From Actinernus sp. WN-2022 (taxonomy: Eukaryota; Cnidaria; Anthozoa; Actiniaria; Actinernidae), in NCBI GenBank assembly GCA_030867875.1, contig JAOWCC010001634.1:104573321-104637320 (forward strand): a DNA stretch of 64,000 nt. Reading direction: 5' to 3'. The notes under the pieces were generated by a model. The model made no database searches and was not told the origin of the DNA. It worked only from the letters and a program-made list of their open reading frames with translations. This document shows, in pieces, positions 1 to 11,874 of this stretch (positions are counted from its first letter, which is position 1; the number at the start of each line of letters is the position of its first letter). Made by a program: the position numbers and the translations under genes.

Positions 1-803
1 CAGTTGAAATTCACAAGATAAGAGTGCATTGATTTAAAGAGGATTTTCCTCGGTAAAAGTAGTAAAACTAACTTTAACTTAGGTTAAAGACTAAGTATAG
101 GTTTCTGTGAGAACGCCTTATACAAATAATATATGTGTAAGCATAAAGAGAACATCCGTAGGATTTACGATTCTGACCACAATATAATCAGATATGTCGC
201 TATTTTTAATCTCTTAGTCCCATTAATTTTACCTTCCAAAAAGGCCGTCAAGGACACTCTGGCGCCATAATGACAGCTTTCTTTGCAACAAGACCTGCGG
301 TGTCACTTAGTTTCACTAATCTCGAGCGCCGATAATTAAGTATCCAATTAGGAAACATATGCTTTTTAATTTTCCTTTTATCCGTAGTTATATTTTGCCA
401 TTAATATTTAATTTGAGGAACTGATATGTTTTCGGAACATTACTAGCGAATTTCTAGCTGGATTTCTAAATCCAACCGAGAAAATTGACTTTAACTCTAC
501 CTCTCTTATTAATTATATTTTGAATATATGTAATCTAGCTGTAAGCTGCTAGCTTGCTACGTTTGACCAAACGTTAAAGCAATGGGTACAGTCGTTATTC
601 AGTATCCGTCAAACCAACCTCAAATGTCAATAATGACATTTGTGTCAGAAGAGGAAACTCCACAGTAATTACCCTTGGGGCCAAGATATTGATTACATGT
701 ATATATTAAGAAAACCACTATCCCTTGGCTTTAATAACGCCAATTTTACACTAAAAGAGAAACCACTAAAAGTGTTTTTTATTTCCTTTTTTATCGTGTA
801 ACA
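1..803 (-). repeat. 3' LTR of a minus-oriented LTR retrotransposon (cut by window edge)
   Basis: Base 1 onward aligns with 7850 onward for 803 bases without a net gap; I counted seven substitutions, so the copies are about 99% identical. Read on the minus strand the LTR begins TGTTACACG at 803. Just inside it (804-822) lies the complement of a purine-rich run ending ATGGGAGTATC, a good polypurine tract, which fixes this as the 3' LTR. The other LTR end may lie before base 1. Confidence 0.88.
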
Positions 804-1358
804 GATACTCCCATTTTTCAAAAAACAAATGTCCCCATTTGCGAATGAAATCACTAGAAACTGGTGGTGACTTATGAAGTTACAACCGTCTCTAGAACTA
901 AATAAGATAGTGTTACCAGTATAGTTTAATTATACGGTCGTTGTTATGATGCAAATAAAACATCTCGACGTTAAATATTGATGTAGGCGTCGTTCGTTTC
1001 GCCTCCTATTCGGACGAGCTTTCGGCATCCTGAAGCGCAGTAAAAGGGGGTATATATAAGTAAACTTTTTCACGACTGACTATACCAATCAAGTGACAAT
1101 ACAACGACAGTAAAACTGCTAACGAGTCATTATGACTCGTAATAGTCAATAACGCAATATTTATTTATTTAGTAAGTTACTTCCAAAACAGCAACCCACT
1201 CATATGCCAATCCGAATACGATTTCAAACATTCACAGGCAGTCACAATTATCCTGATCAGGGGGTCTAATCCGATTACAATTATCACATACACTTCCAGT
1301 GGAAAGCGCGTCACTTACTGGATCTTCACAACTTCGTTCAATAGGAAACTCCTCTAGT
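804..1358. other. Gag-to-LTR interval of the LTR element, no gene
   Basis: AT-rich sequence between the gag stop and the 3' LTR. Apart from the polypurine-tract complement at 804-822 I see no conserved coding signal. In a complete element pol, and possibly env, would lie between gag and this LTR; neither is present. Confidence 0.6.
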
Positions 1359-3800
1359 TCATGTTATGGGAGTCGGAAACAAAAACATTTGAATAATAGA
1401 CATAGGCAGTAGTTCACTTCTAAGTGCTTCATTCTTGATTGTCATTACATTCTCCAAAACGTCAAATGCCTTTATCGCTGATCCAAATTTAAACATGATA
1501 ATTCGTCTGAGGGTTCGGAAACTTAACCTGTCCTTGCAAAAACCATAAATTGCTTGGCTAGTCACTTTAGTACCAATTATGATACTGCATAATAGCAATG
1601 AGAACATTAATAACATCGAGGGTGGGTGTTTAGATGGGCCTGGTCGTTCTTTCCACTTAGCCGAGTCCGCATTTACCTGTGAACAGTTGTTCACTGAGGC
1701 ACACGGAATACTAGAAACTTCCTGAACAATATTTCCACTTAAATTGCGGTCACTCAAAACCATTTGAAATGTTACAATTTCTTGTTCTTTACGAATGTCG
1801 CGAACCTCAGCACTAATCTTTAACTGATCGCCATAACCTAACGAACAATGGTATGAAATATCCCCTTCGAAGGTATTGACTTTACCTTCCTCGATTTGGC
1901 TGTTAGTTTTTGGAGTAGACTTCTCTGACTCATTCATGATCAGAGGAATAAATTCTCTGGATGGTTCACTTAGCACCACCATATCACTACACTCCGATAC
2001 AGCTTTAATACTTGAGGTGCACTCTAGCTCCTCGAAAACAATGTTCGCCTCTTGCCGCTCATTACAAATGGAGTATTCTTCATACCAAATTGTACGATAT
2101 TCATCTTGTGTACTACATACTGTGTTAATTGCACTTTCTATTGTGAGGTCCGTCGGGACATCTACAGAGTCGTCATCTAACAAAGCGACACTAGGCTCCT
2201 CGGGAAAATTCTGTCCTAGGTCTATAGTCTCCCCAGGTCCCTGGTCATCAGTCACTGGCTCCTGTGTACTTTCCCTCTCAACAAAATCGCTATTCGGGTG
2301 ATTTTCGGGAATCATGGGCTCGATTTCTATTGAATCAAGATCTGGTGTCACTGCTTCTACAGCATTATCAATAACTGCTATGTGGTTACTCTCTGGGCCT
2401 CTATTTAATGTATTTGTACGCCCTCTAGGGTCATTTGAGTTCACTGGGCAAATATTAGCTAAGTGTCCAACTCGCTGACACCTAAAACAAACGGGTCTGC
2501 CATCACTTCTCCGTTCCCCGTGGTAATTATCATCCCTAGGGAGAGGATTATTTCCCCTGGCTTGCGGGCCTTCTCTACGGTAGTTATCTCCCCGAGGGAA
2601 AGCATTACTACCCCATTCTTGATTGAGGTTATCGCGGAAATTTTGTAGTTGGTTCCTAACCTCCCTAAGTAATTCTCTACGAAATTGCCGCATTTCGTCC
2701 CTAATTTCTGTCTTAAATTTCCCCATTTCCGAGGAGATTCTTTTCGTGAAGGGGAGTTCCCGACTTTTAGGAGGTTCAAAGGCTGCTACTCTTTCTTTCT
2801 TTTGCTCAGTACTCTTATCAGGCACTAAATTAGTTTGAAGTTTGAGGAGAGTCACTTGGTCCAATCCCGTGGAGCCCACAGCCCCTTTTTCCTTATCCGC
2901 TGATGTATTAATCTTAAGTCTTGCTAGATTTTCCGCCTCGTGATAGGTTTTCTGCCTTTGCATTATAACTATCTCTTTTACGTCACCACGTAAACCTTGA
3001 ATGAAGGCATGCTTCTTTGCCTCATCACTTAATTGAAGGCGATAACAAGTCTCAGAAATAAAATCAATATATTTATCTAGAGATTCGCTAGGGCCCTGCT
3101 TACGGGAGGATAATTCTTACCTCCACCGAAATTTCATGTCCTCAGAGGAAAAATTCCCAAGAAGCGCAGCCTTCAACTGCAAATAATCCTCCTTAACTGT
3201 GGGGTCTAGTATAAGAAACCAAGTCTCAGCTGGGCCTGAAAGATAACTGCCTAATTCAGCTGCTGCCGTTTTACTATCCGGGGTCTTTCCTTTCGAAATG
3301 AGCCGATTAGCAAACTTAGCCAACCATCGATTAACATCCTGGTTTTCGCGACCCGAAAACGATTCTAATTTAATATGACTTGTGTCATTAGTCGGATCCT
3401 TCTCAAGAGCTTTTGACAAAATCGTATCTAACTCTTGATCCCTATGAGCGAGCAGCTCTTTTAGTGTTTGTTTTTGTTGCCAGGCCACTGCTTCTAATTG
3501 TTCCTCCTTATGGGCTAATAATTCCTTAAGCGTTGCCTTCTGGCTTGAAGCACTAGCTTCCAAAAGTTGCTTTTGGCTCAAAACGGTAGCTTCCAAAATT
3601 TGTTTAAGCGTATCAGCGTCCATTATACCAATATTTTGTTGGGGTTTGACTTTAGTTTTAACCTTTAGTTGTTTTGATTTATCTGGTTTTTTAACAAGAG
3701 CCGAGGTTTCAACAGCAGAACATTCACAAAAACCTTTCTGATGGTCCTTTAGCAACTCAGATTGACTTCGAGTAACAGGGCCTTTTTTCGCCTTGCTCAT
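1359..3800 (-). pseudogene. Gag polyprotein with one in-frame stop
   Basis: One reading frame runs from ATG 3800 to the stop at 1359, about 813 codons, broken only by TAA at 3117-3119 (codon 228). The interval 2964-3116 is open in the same frame, so this is one gene. The N-terminal part is lysine-rich with a coiled-coil stretch of repeated QLLEAS/KELLAH segments. A Retrotrans_gag-like domain straddles the stop (residues about 150-290). A CCHC zinc knuckle (CFRCQRVGHLANIC) follows, then a long acidic region. Near the C-terminus is a hydrophobic run (MLLMFSLLLCSIIIG) followed by unrelated-looking sequence, which could be a remnant of an env signal peptide left after loss of pol. Gag would form the intracellular particle. 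The TAA sits inside a perfect splice-donor-like AG|GTAAGA on the minus strand. No protease, RT or integrase is present, so the element is non-autonomous. Confidence 0.8.
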
Positions 3801-6800
3801 AAACTAGTATTGCCTTTTATCCCTTAAAACACAAGTCTAAAACCCTAACCTATCTTAATATCGCGTATTACACGTCCCAAAAAATTTTTTGAACAGGAAT
3901 TCAATTGATTTCACTATCAACTGTTTTTTTTTGGGGGGGGGGCCTAGTTCCAACACAAGTACCAAGCAACAACTAAGACTTAAATCTACATATCAGTCAC
4001 ACCCTAACGAGTAACCACTAATGTTCTTATAACAATAACAATTGATAAAATCAACGTCCTTAGTTGGCACCTGTTTGTTCTGTACCTTGCTTTGCTTCAG
4101 TAACTTCTTCCTCGCTTGATTCTTTTTCTTCCTCTTCACTTGATTCTTTTTCTTCTTCTACGTTTTCGTCTTTTTCTTCGCCTCGGCGTAGATTTGCTCC
4201 CTCGGAGGAGCCGGCAATTTCAGCTGATTCGGCTTTAGCTGAGCCGACGTACCAGCCAGTCTCTTCGAAAAAAAATATCTTCTTCGATATCGGTGGTTTT
4301 TTTAATTCCCACTGCCTTTAATTATTTTTCTATCCTCCGCCTTCGTTCTTCGTCTTCGTAACCTCCTGGGGTCCCTGACAAGCTCATATAGCTACCTCTA
4401 AGGTTAGTCGCCGTGTGTGGATATTCGCCTTCTGTGGATATTCGTCTTCTATGGCTATTCGCCTTCTGTGGCTATTCGCTTACTGTGGATATTCGTCTTC
4501 TATGGATATTCGCCTATCCGGATTTCTCCACCACTTGTTTCGCGAGAGTTTTCTTTATTCTAGCGTCCCCTCGCAGGAACCGGGATCGTACTTTAGGCGA
4601 GTAGACGAGACTTGAGTTGGACTTTACCGTGCTTTATTTGTTCGTCCTGTGCGGACCTCCCGCACCAACCAACTAGTGCGGATCCTCCCGCACCAGCCAA
4701 CTCTCTCTAGTTTCGTTCCGTCTCTCTCTATATCGTTCTCTCTAAATTTACAATGCTACTCCTTAAGTAGTAAAAGACATACACGCTAGTGAAAGCTTGC
4801 AAGTTATGCTGGGAAAACAAGTTATAAACCCGTTTTACCAGCTATTCACTTTCATGACGTAACGTAAAATCGTACGCCCAAACGAACCTTAAAACCATTT
4901 TTAGAATATTTTAGAATTACAAAACTAACCAAATTTAACGATGTTCGTTTTAAGACAGTAAGATCTAACTGTCCAAGAAGAAATATCTAGGTTAAAATCG
5001 AAAACAAGCAAATTCAAGAAGGTGAAAGTTCTCTCTGGTCAATGCATCGGGCAGAATGACGCGACATACATCCGGGACATTCTATTGTCATCAGCGCCAA
5101 ATTCAAAAGCTACTCAATGAATCGTGATGAAATTTACAAAGAAATGGTCTCAAACGCGTCAGGGAGGTTACGGTTTCACTCATTTGCGGAAAAACTAAAT
5201 ACCGTGTGCATTAGGCCCACACGGATTTTAGTAGAACAGATATCATTCGATCATTTTTGCTCAATATAAAAGTTTTCCGCGTATTAATAAGCTTATATAT
5301 TTTGACCTAAAAATCGTTGTTTTTCGTAGTATTTAGAGGGGGAAATGGCTAATGTGTGACTTTGAGGGTAATTTTCTCTTTGACTGATTGTCGTATTTCT
5401 TAGGCCCACACGGGAAAAGATAGACTGACATCTTACTAACCCGTGTACGTTTTTTCGTTTAAATCTGCCGGATATTATGCTTATATAAATCGTGTTTTCT
5501 AGAACGCATCTGGGCGCCACAAATTCTCTTGCTAAATTTAGGGTTTTTAAATTCCCGGGGGTCTTGCTTTGAGGCCTTAGCTCCTCCCCATCAGACAATG
5601 GCACATACGCCGCCTATAATTACGGCTGTAATTAGGTAAAGCCAGTACTTAAGGAACCGTGGTGTGAAAACCAATGCTTTGTTCTAAAAATAAATAAGCG
5701 CTGGTGTATACACCGGTTACAGCGTCATTGGCTACCGTTGTCAACGCCGAACTGGAGGTCAACCACAATAAAAACAACAGTCAAACACAGCGAAATCATT
5801 CCAATTTGTTACGCGACCGAACTACACTGTGATTTATGACTTCCATATACGAAATGTCCAATGCCGATCGGGAGCTGTTTTCAGAGCTCAGAGAATCCCC
5901 GATCGCTCCAACACTTTTTCGCATATCAGTACCTGATGGCCGAGACCATGCTCTATGGCAGTGGCAAATGAAGAGTTTGAGCGAGTTCAAAATTTTCGAC
6001 AGCGTCCAGGAAACTTTACGTAGTATGGGATATGGTTTGGCGTTTGTAAATTGAAAATGAAAGCCAACATAACAATGTAAAACACGCTCGCGCATCATGA
6101 ACAAATGCAAAAACGGTTTTTCATTAATCGTGAGCTTTAAAATGAGACGTTTCTTGTATTTCTGTTTGCTCTGGAACTCAAACTACCACAGCCGTGAACG
6201 ATTCTGCAGTAGGTGGTGTTTTGGCTGTGAAGTGACCTTAAAGGCGGCCTGGAAAAAGTTATTGTTAAATGAAATGAAAACTAACAGAACAACGTATAAA
6301 TCGCAAGCGCATCATGAACAAATCCAATAACGAATTTTTGAAATCATCAGCTTTAAAATGAGACCTTTCTTGTATTTCAGTTTGCTCTATAACTCAAATT
6401 ACCAAAGAATGATTCCGCTCTAGTTGTCTTGACGGAAAGGAAATGCGGCACCGTTTTGTATTCAAACCATTTTGAAGAGTTTATTTGCTCTAGAAATCAC
6501 TGACTACCAAAGAAAGCGAAAAGGAAAACTAACAGACAACGAATATAAACAACGTAGAAAACGTTTTAAGAGCATCAAAAACAAATGTTAGAGCGATGTT
6601 AATGTTTTTCTTTAAAACAAAATATTCTCCCTCTATCACTGCATTCCCGCGATAGCCAGAGTAATTTGTTTGTTTGACTGAATCAGAAGTTAGTGGAAGT
6701 AAAGCCGTCACTCTTTCGAGCAGTCGCCTCCTGATCGATCCCTGATCGATATAACAGGACTTCGATAATTACAAATAGTAGAGCGATTGTTGATGTTTTT

Positions 6801-7849
6801 CTTTAAAAGCAAAATCTTCTCGCTCTTTCACTGCATTCCCGCGTGCTCTAGAAGTACTTAAACGCTAAAAAGATCTCCCCGGAGGAGTTGGCGGCAAAGT
6901 GCATTCAATCTAAAGCAAACGCAACAAAACAAATCTTAGAGAGCATTAAATAAAAACTATAAACTTAGCGCGTCAAAAGCAAATCATAACGTTGTATTCA
7001 GAATAATTCAAACTTCAGATTCAGACGTTGCTCTAGAAGTATTTAAAAGCTAAAACATCGCACCGGCGATCTCAAAGTTATAACTTTCTCCGTTTTATAC
7101 GATTCATAGAAAAAAAAGTAAACCAACACGATTCTTTAATTTCTCAGAGATAAACTAAGCGGCGATTCGAATCATGGATTTAACCCAAAACTTTTACAAA
7201 ACAAGGTATCTTAAACTTTGAATTGATAAGTTTTAAGTCTGTATATGTGTAATTGGCCCACCAAGGAAATAACAAGATCGAACAGACGAAAGGCTTTGCT
7301 TTTGAACTTCAGAGGCGGTAATGACAAATGGGCTCTGATATAACAACATTAGTTAGTGTGTGACCTTCTTTAACGAGCTTTGGGAGTCCCGTATTCCCAT
7401 GAAGCGAGCAGTTGACAGTAATTGACATGTGTTTCATGTGATGTGGGAGTAGAGTATTCCCAAACCGATTTGTCAGAAGCCAATCACAATCGCTCTCCCG
7501 CAGAATAATTAGCAATGTTATAATTATTCCGTCCTCACTTTAACCTCTCGGCCGTAAGTACATGTCGCCGAGAACAATAGAATTCTGCCCGATGGACTAA
7601 ATAAACAAAATGACCTACGTTCAAGGAGGTGCTTATCCGCTGTATCGCGTGAACTTGCATAACTTTACACGCAGAAATTCTGCTAAATCTGTACGTGTTA
7701 TCAGAAGATAACAACAGGATGCAAAACAATATTAAGATTAAGATTAATTGACAAGCCAGTAATTACTAAGCTAGTATTACCTTGGGCAAGAGACTATAAC
7801 TGCTGCAAGGTAAAATATCGTCAAAGACACATTAAGAATATAACGAACT
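3801..7849 (-). mobile_element. Long non-coding leader of the LTR element
   Basis: About 4 kb between the 5' LTR and gag with no supported protein. It holds a G/T homopolymer patch at 3925-3943, the 17-bp tandem repeat at 4416, TAGGCCCACACGG twice (near 5212 and 5400), and diverged direct repeats: 6095-6200 resembles 6305-6420 and 6590-6660 resembles 6775-6840. I could not place a primer-binding site. Length and lack of genes resemble LARD/TR-GAG-type non-autonomous elements. Confidence 0.55.
4416..4517. repeat. 17-bp minisatellite, six copies
   Basis: Six head-to-tail copies of a unit like TGTGGATATTCGCCTTC with a few substitutions (GGATATT/GGCTATT, CGCC/CGTC). Short open frames across it are repeat artefacts. 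Confidence 0.85.
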
Positions 7850-8652
7850 CAGTTGAAATGCACAAGATAAGAGTGCATTGATTTAAAGAGGATTTTCCTC
7901 GGTAAAAGTAGTAAAACTAACTTTAACTTAGGTTAAAGACTAAGTATAGGTTTCTGTGAGAACGCCTTATACAAATAATATATGTGTAAGCATAAAGAGA
8001 ACATCCGTAGGATTTACGATTCTGACCACAATATAATCAGATATGTCGCTATTTTTAATCTCTTAGTGCCATTAATTTTACCTTCCAAAAAGGCCGTCAA
8101 GGGCACTCTGGCGCCATAATGACAGCTTTCTTTGCAACAAGACCTGCGGTGTCACTTAGTTTCACTAATCTCGAGCGCCGATAATTAAGTATCCAATTAG
8201 GAAACATATGCTTTTTAATTTTCCTTTTATCCGTAGTTATATTTTGCCATTAATATTTAATTTGAGGAACTGATATGTTTTCGGAACATTACTAGCGAAT
8301 TTCTAGCTGGATTTCTAAATCCAACCGAGAAAATTGACTTTAACTCTACCTCTCTTATTAATTATATTTTGAATATATGTAATCTAGCTGTAAGATGCTA
8401 GCTTGCTACGTTTGACCAAACGTTAAAGCAATGGGTACAGTCGTTATTCAGTATCCGTCAAACCAACCTCAAATGTCAATAATGACATTTGTGTCAGAAG
8501 AGGAAACTCCACAGTAATTACCCTAGGGGCCAAGATATTGATTACATGTATATATTAAGAAAACCACTATCCCTTGGCTTTAATAACGCCAATTTTACAC
8601 TAAAAGAGAAACGACTAAAAGTGGTTTTTATTTCCTTTTTTATCGTGTAACA
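7850..8652 (-). repeat. 5' LTR of the minus-oriented LTR retrotransposon
   Basis: Near-identical partner of 1-803, ending ...GTGTAACA at 8652, after which the copies diverge. On the minus strand it starts TGTTACACG. It may extend a little below 7850, since the partner is cut by the window edge. Fewer than 1% differences imply a recent insertion, although gag already carries a stop. Confidence 0.87.
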
Positions 8653-9448
8653 AACCCGCATAATAACAATAAGATAATAACTGCATAAACTTTATATTAT
8701 ATGTAACTGAAATTATAAAAGGGAAGGTGTATTTGAAATTTGATAAGTCAGGTACTCTTCCCCACTTATGGGATGCTCTATTGTTTCTTTATTTTGTACA
8801 ATATGTACAATAGTACAATATATTTGTATAATGTTGGTATGTTTATGAGGACAGAAAAAAATAATTTGCTGGGTCCTCAGGAGGATTAATTGTACTTGAT
8901 ATGATCTGGTGCAAAATTGTGGCAAACCAACTTGGGCTTATCAACCCTTTATGAGAATAATAAAATAAATAGCTTAGAAATATGAAATGTTGTCAACATG
9001 AGGGGTACTCATAAAACAGAGGCAAACCAAAATGGTCTATTGCCTTAAAGTTTTGATGTGTAAAGTTGAATAAACTATGTTCATTAATTTACTGCACTTG
9101 TTTATTGTTTTGCATACAATAAAGTTTTGTTAAGAGTGAAAGGGTGTCCAAAAGCTTTAAGCCTTTATAGAATTGCTTGGAAGAAACATTTCTCTTGGTA
9201 ATGCTGTGATGTTTCAATTCTCATTACATGTTATCATTGTATTTAGTACGTTTGGTTGAAGTTAATGTGCAATAACCTTGGTAGAAGGTGCATAGAAGAT
9301 TTGAGAAAAGTTAAACCATGTGGAGATATGTATTATGTTTTCTTCCTCAGTTGATTGGAAATGGTAAATCTCATGTTATTACTTTTATTTACTATTTAGA
9401 GTTGTTAATTTTAAAAAAATATCTTAAATCCTGTTTAGGGAGGAACCC
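8653..9448. other. AT-rich interval without a supported gene
   Basis: Lies between the LTR element and the MULE-like coding remnant and probably includes the left end of the latter. I could not identify a terminal inverted repeat. No conserved motif seen. Confidence 0.5.
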
Positions 9449-11874
9449 ATGTTCTATGGGGATGATTGTCCTTATCTGTATAGAGGCATACAAGAATTAA
9501 CCTTCGAGGAGAGGTTCGAATTGTTAGTCACAAATGTGGATCCTCGTAAAATATGTAGCAAGCAGCCCTTGCGTGTCCAGGAAAACTGTGGGTTTGTCAT
9601 TGACAGGTCAACCTTACGGGATCGAGGAGATTGGCTTGTAACAGATCTTGGTTCATTTGATAACAAGGGTCAGTCCGGAAAGTTATCCAAATTGACGGTA
9701 AAACGATACTAAGACGCCGAAGATGGCCAAGACGGCTAGAAGACAGATTTAAACTGGGGGAGAATGAGTATCTCGTTTTGAGTACTTACTGGAAACATTC
9801 CAAATACCTGGACTTTTCAAGGATTACAACAACTGTCTTTGCTAAAGATGATACAGAGCTTGAATTGGGCCTTGTTCAGTATCATTTCCAGGGAGAGGAA
9901 CACCACGTCAGCCCTAAGAAACATCTTAGAACGAGGAAACCATTTATTCCCACGGCTTCTAGTACTAGAAAGTCGATTATGAGTAAAGTAAAAAAGCCCC
10001 TTGGACCATCCACAATTTATAATGAAGTATTTCAGGAGGTTGGTGGAGTTCTTGAAGTTGAAGCTGTTGCACATGCACCTCGTAACATCCAGCAAATAAA
10101 GAACGTTAGAAAAATGTTACGCAAAGAATCGCTTTAGGAAAACAGATGGGAGGATCCTGTCTTAGAGGTCTCCAGTGGACTCCATCGCCACGGGTAGTGT
10201 TCGTTCAAGAGGAGCAGATGGCCGAAATTGTTGAAAATTGTTGTAAGGCTGATTCCACCTCTGTATTATCAATAGACACAACATTTAATGTTGGACAATA
10301 TTACGTAATTTCTACCAGCTACCAAAATCCAAAATTCATCAACCAACGCACAGGAAAGTGTGTAAACCTTCCAGGTCCAGCTTTATTCCATGTTCGTCAG
10401 GATGAAACACAGTTTCTTTTCTTTAGCAGCACTTTGTTAGAAGTAAATGACGAATTCGAGAAAGCTAGGTATGTTGGAGGAGACCGTGACAAGGGGCAGA
10501 AAGGTTTCCTCAAACCTTTGAAAGGAGTTTCCTACTTGCCATGTAAGAAGCACATTGAAGACAACATGAAGGGGAAAATGGTGAGTCTTCAGCTAGATGA
10601 ATCACAGAAGGAAACGATTCTTCACAACGTCTTCGGATGCGAGGAAACCAGGCAGAAAGGCTTGGTAGATTGCAATTCACCAAAGGAATTTGAAAGCGTT
10701 ATGAACGATGTTACATCAACGTGGAATGAAGATTTCACTTCATATTTCAAAGTACATGTTGCAGAGGACATGCAGAAAGGTATGTCACCAAGAATTCGAA
10801 GGGAATTAAATCTAAAGGATGAGTTCTTCTATAACAACGCTTTGGAATGTCAGAACTTTCGGTACAAACTTAAGATCAAAGAAGATCAAGCAGCTAATGC
10901 CACAGCAGGTTTACCCCAAAGGCTGTGCACTTAGGTGGAAGGAATCACAGCGTACAAACGAATGGTAGACGAGTGCAGGAATAACATCCAGAGAGCATTT
11001 ATTGGACAAGGTCCATTTCGGTTGGCTCCGGAATTTAAGGATCTTGAGGTCTCTGAGACAGACTGGATGGTGAAGACACCCGAAGAGAGGAGAAGGTACA
11101 TGGCAAGGATTGATTCATTTTCGAAGGAGATTTCTGCATCTTTTACAGCAGCAGGTCTTGCACTTAACATTGAGACTAGGGGAATCCATCAAAGGAGCGA
11201 ATGTGACCATGATTGGTCTACTAAGGTGGTACTCTTCTTCTTAAGGAATCATCTTCCAAATCGGCCATATTGGACAACAGCTTTGAAGAATCTGGTCTGC
11301 CGATAACCCTGAAAGGCTCGTGGTTCAATGAAACAAGATCCTGGCTCTGGATGGAGTGGGACCATTTCCAGGTAATGACACGAAAAGGACAGCCATTTCA
11401 TTAACACGTGGGATTGCTGTTGCCATGCTGTTGCTCGTAGTCTCCTGCGATGACCAGTGTCAAGGGTTTGCCTCACAGGGCATTTGTGCTCACACTCTAG
11501 CAGTTGCATCATATAACAACTGCCTTGAAGCGTACTTGTGTTCATACAAACCTCAGCTTTCTACATTGGTCAGAAGCACCATTCCATCCTACACCGGGAA
11601 GAAAGACCACGAAAAGCGACGCAGGAAAAGGAACGAGAAGGAGCTGAGAGATGTCGATCAGAATGACGGCAATAATGACCTTGAGGTAGTTTTTATCTGT
11701 GACACTTCAGCTTTGAAGTGCTATGGTTGCAACGGGGCAGTGTGCTCAAAACCATTGGAAGATCCGCCTATGACATATTCCTGCGTAGAAAGGAATATAG
11801 AGTGTAAAGGAAAAAAGGCTCGACAAAGATGTGCATTGCAAAGACCAATGAATATGTGTACTATCACCCTCTAA
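9449..11874 (+). pseudogene. MULE-like transposase relic with SWIM-type finger
   Basis: Coding remnants in order: 9449-9712 (N-terminal region), frameshift near 9700, 9778-10137, another frameshift near 10137, 10146-10934, an in-frame TAG at 10932-10934, the same frame on to 11306, then a frameshift to 11356-11874. The 10146 segment has the catalytic-core signature VLSIDTTFNVGQYYV, whose Asp is the expected first acidic residue of a MULE DDE core, then FHVRQDETQFLFF. The last segment carries CQGFASQGICAHTLAVA, a SWIM-like C-x7-C-x-H finger typical of MULE transposases, and ends in a Cys-rich tail (CYGCNGAVC). A working enzyme would cut and paste the element. Family assignment rests on the DTTF core plus SWIM finger. 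At least three frameshifts and one stop make it a relic. Confidence 0.6.

Noticed and set aside
4413..4615. Two overlapping plus-strand frames with FCGYS repeats
   Set aside because: Translation of the 17-bp minisatellite in the non-coding leader.
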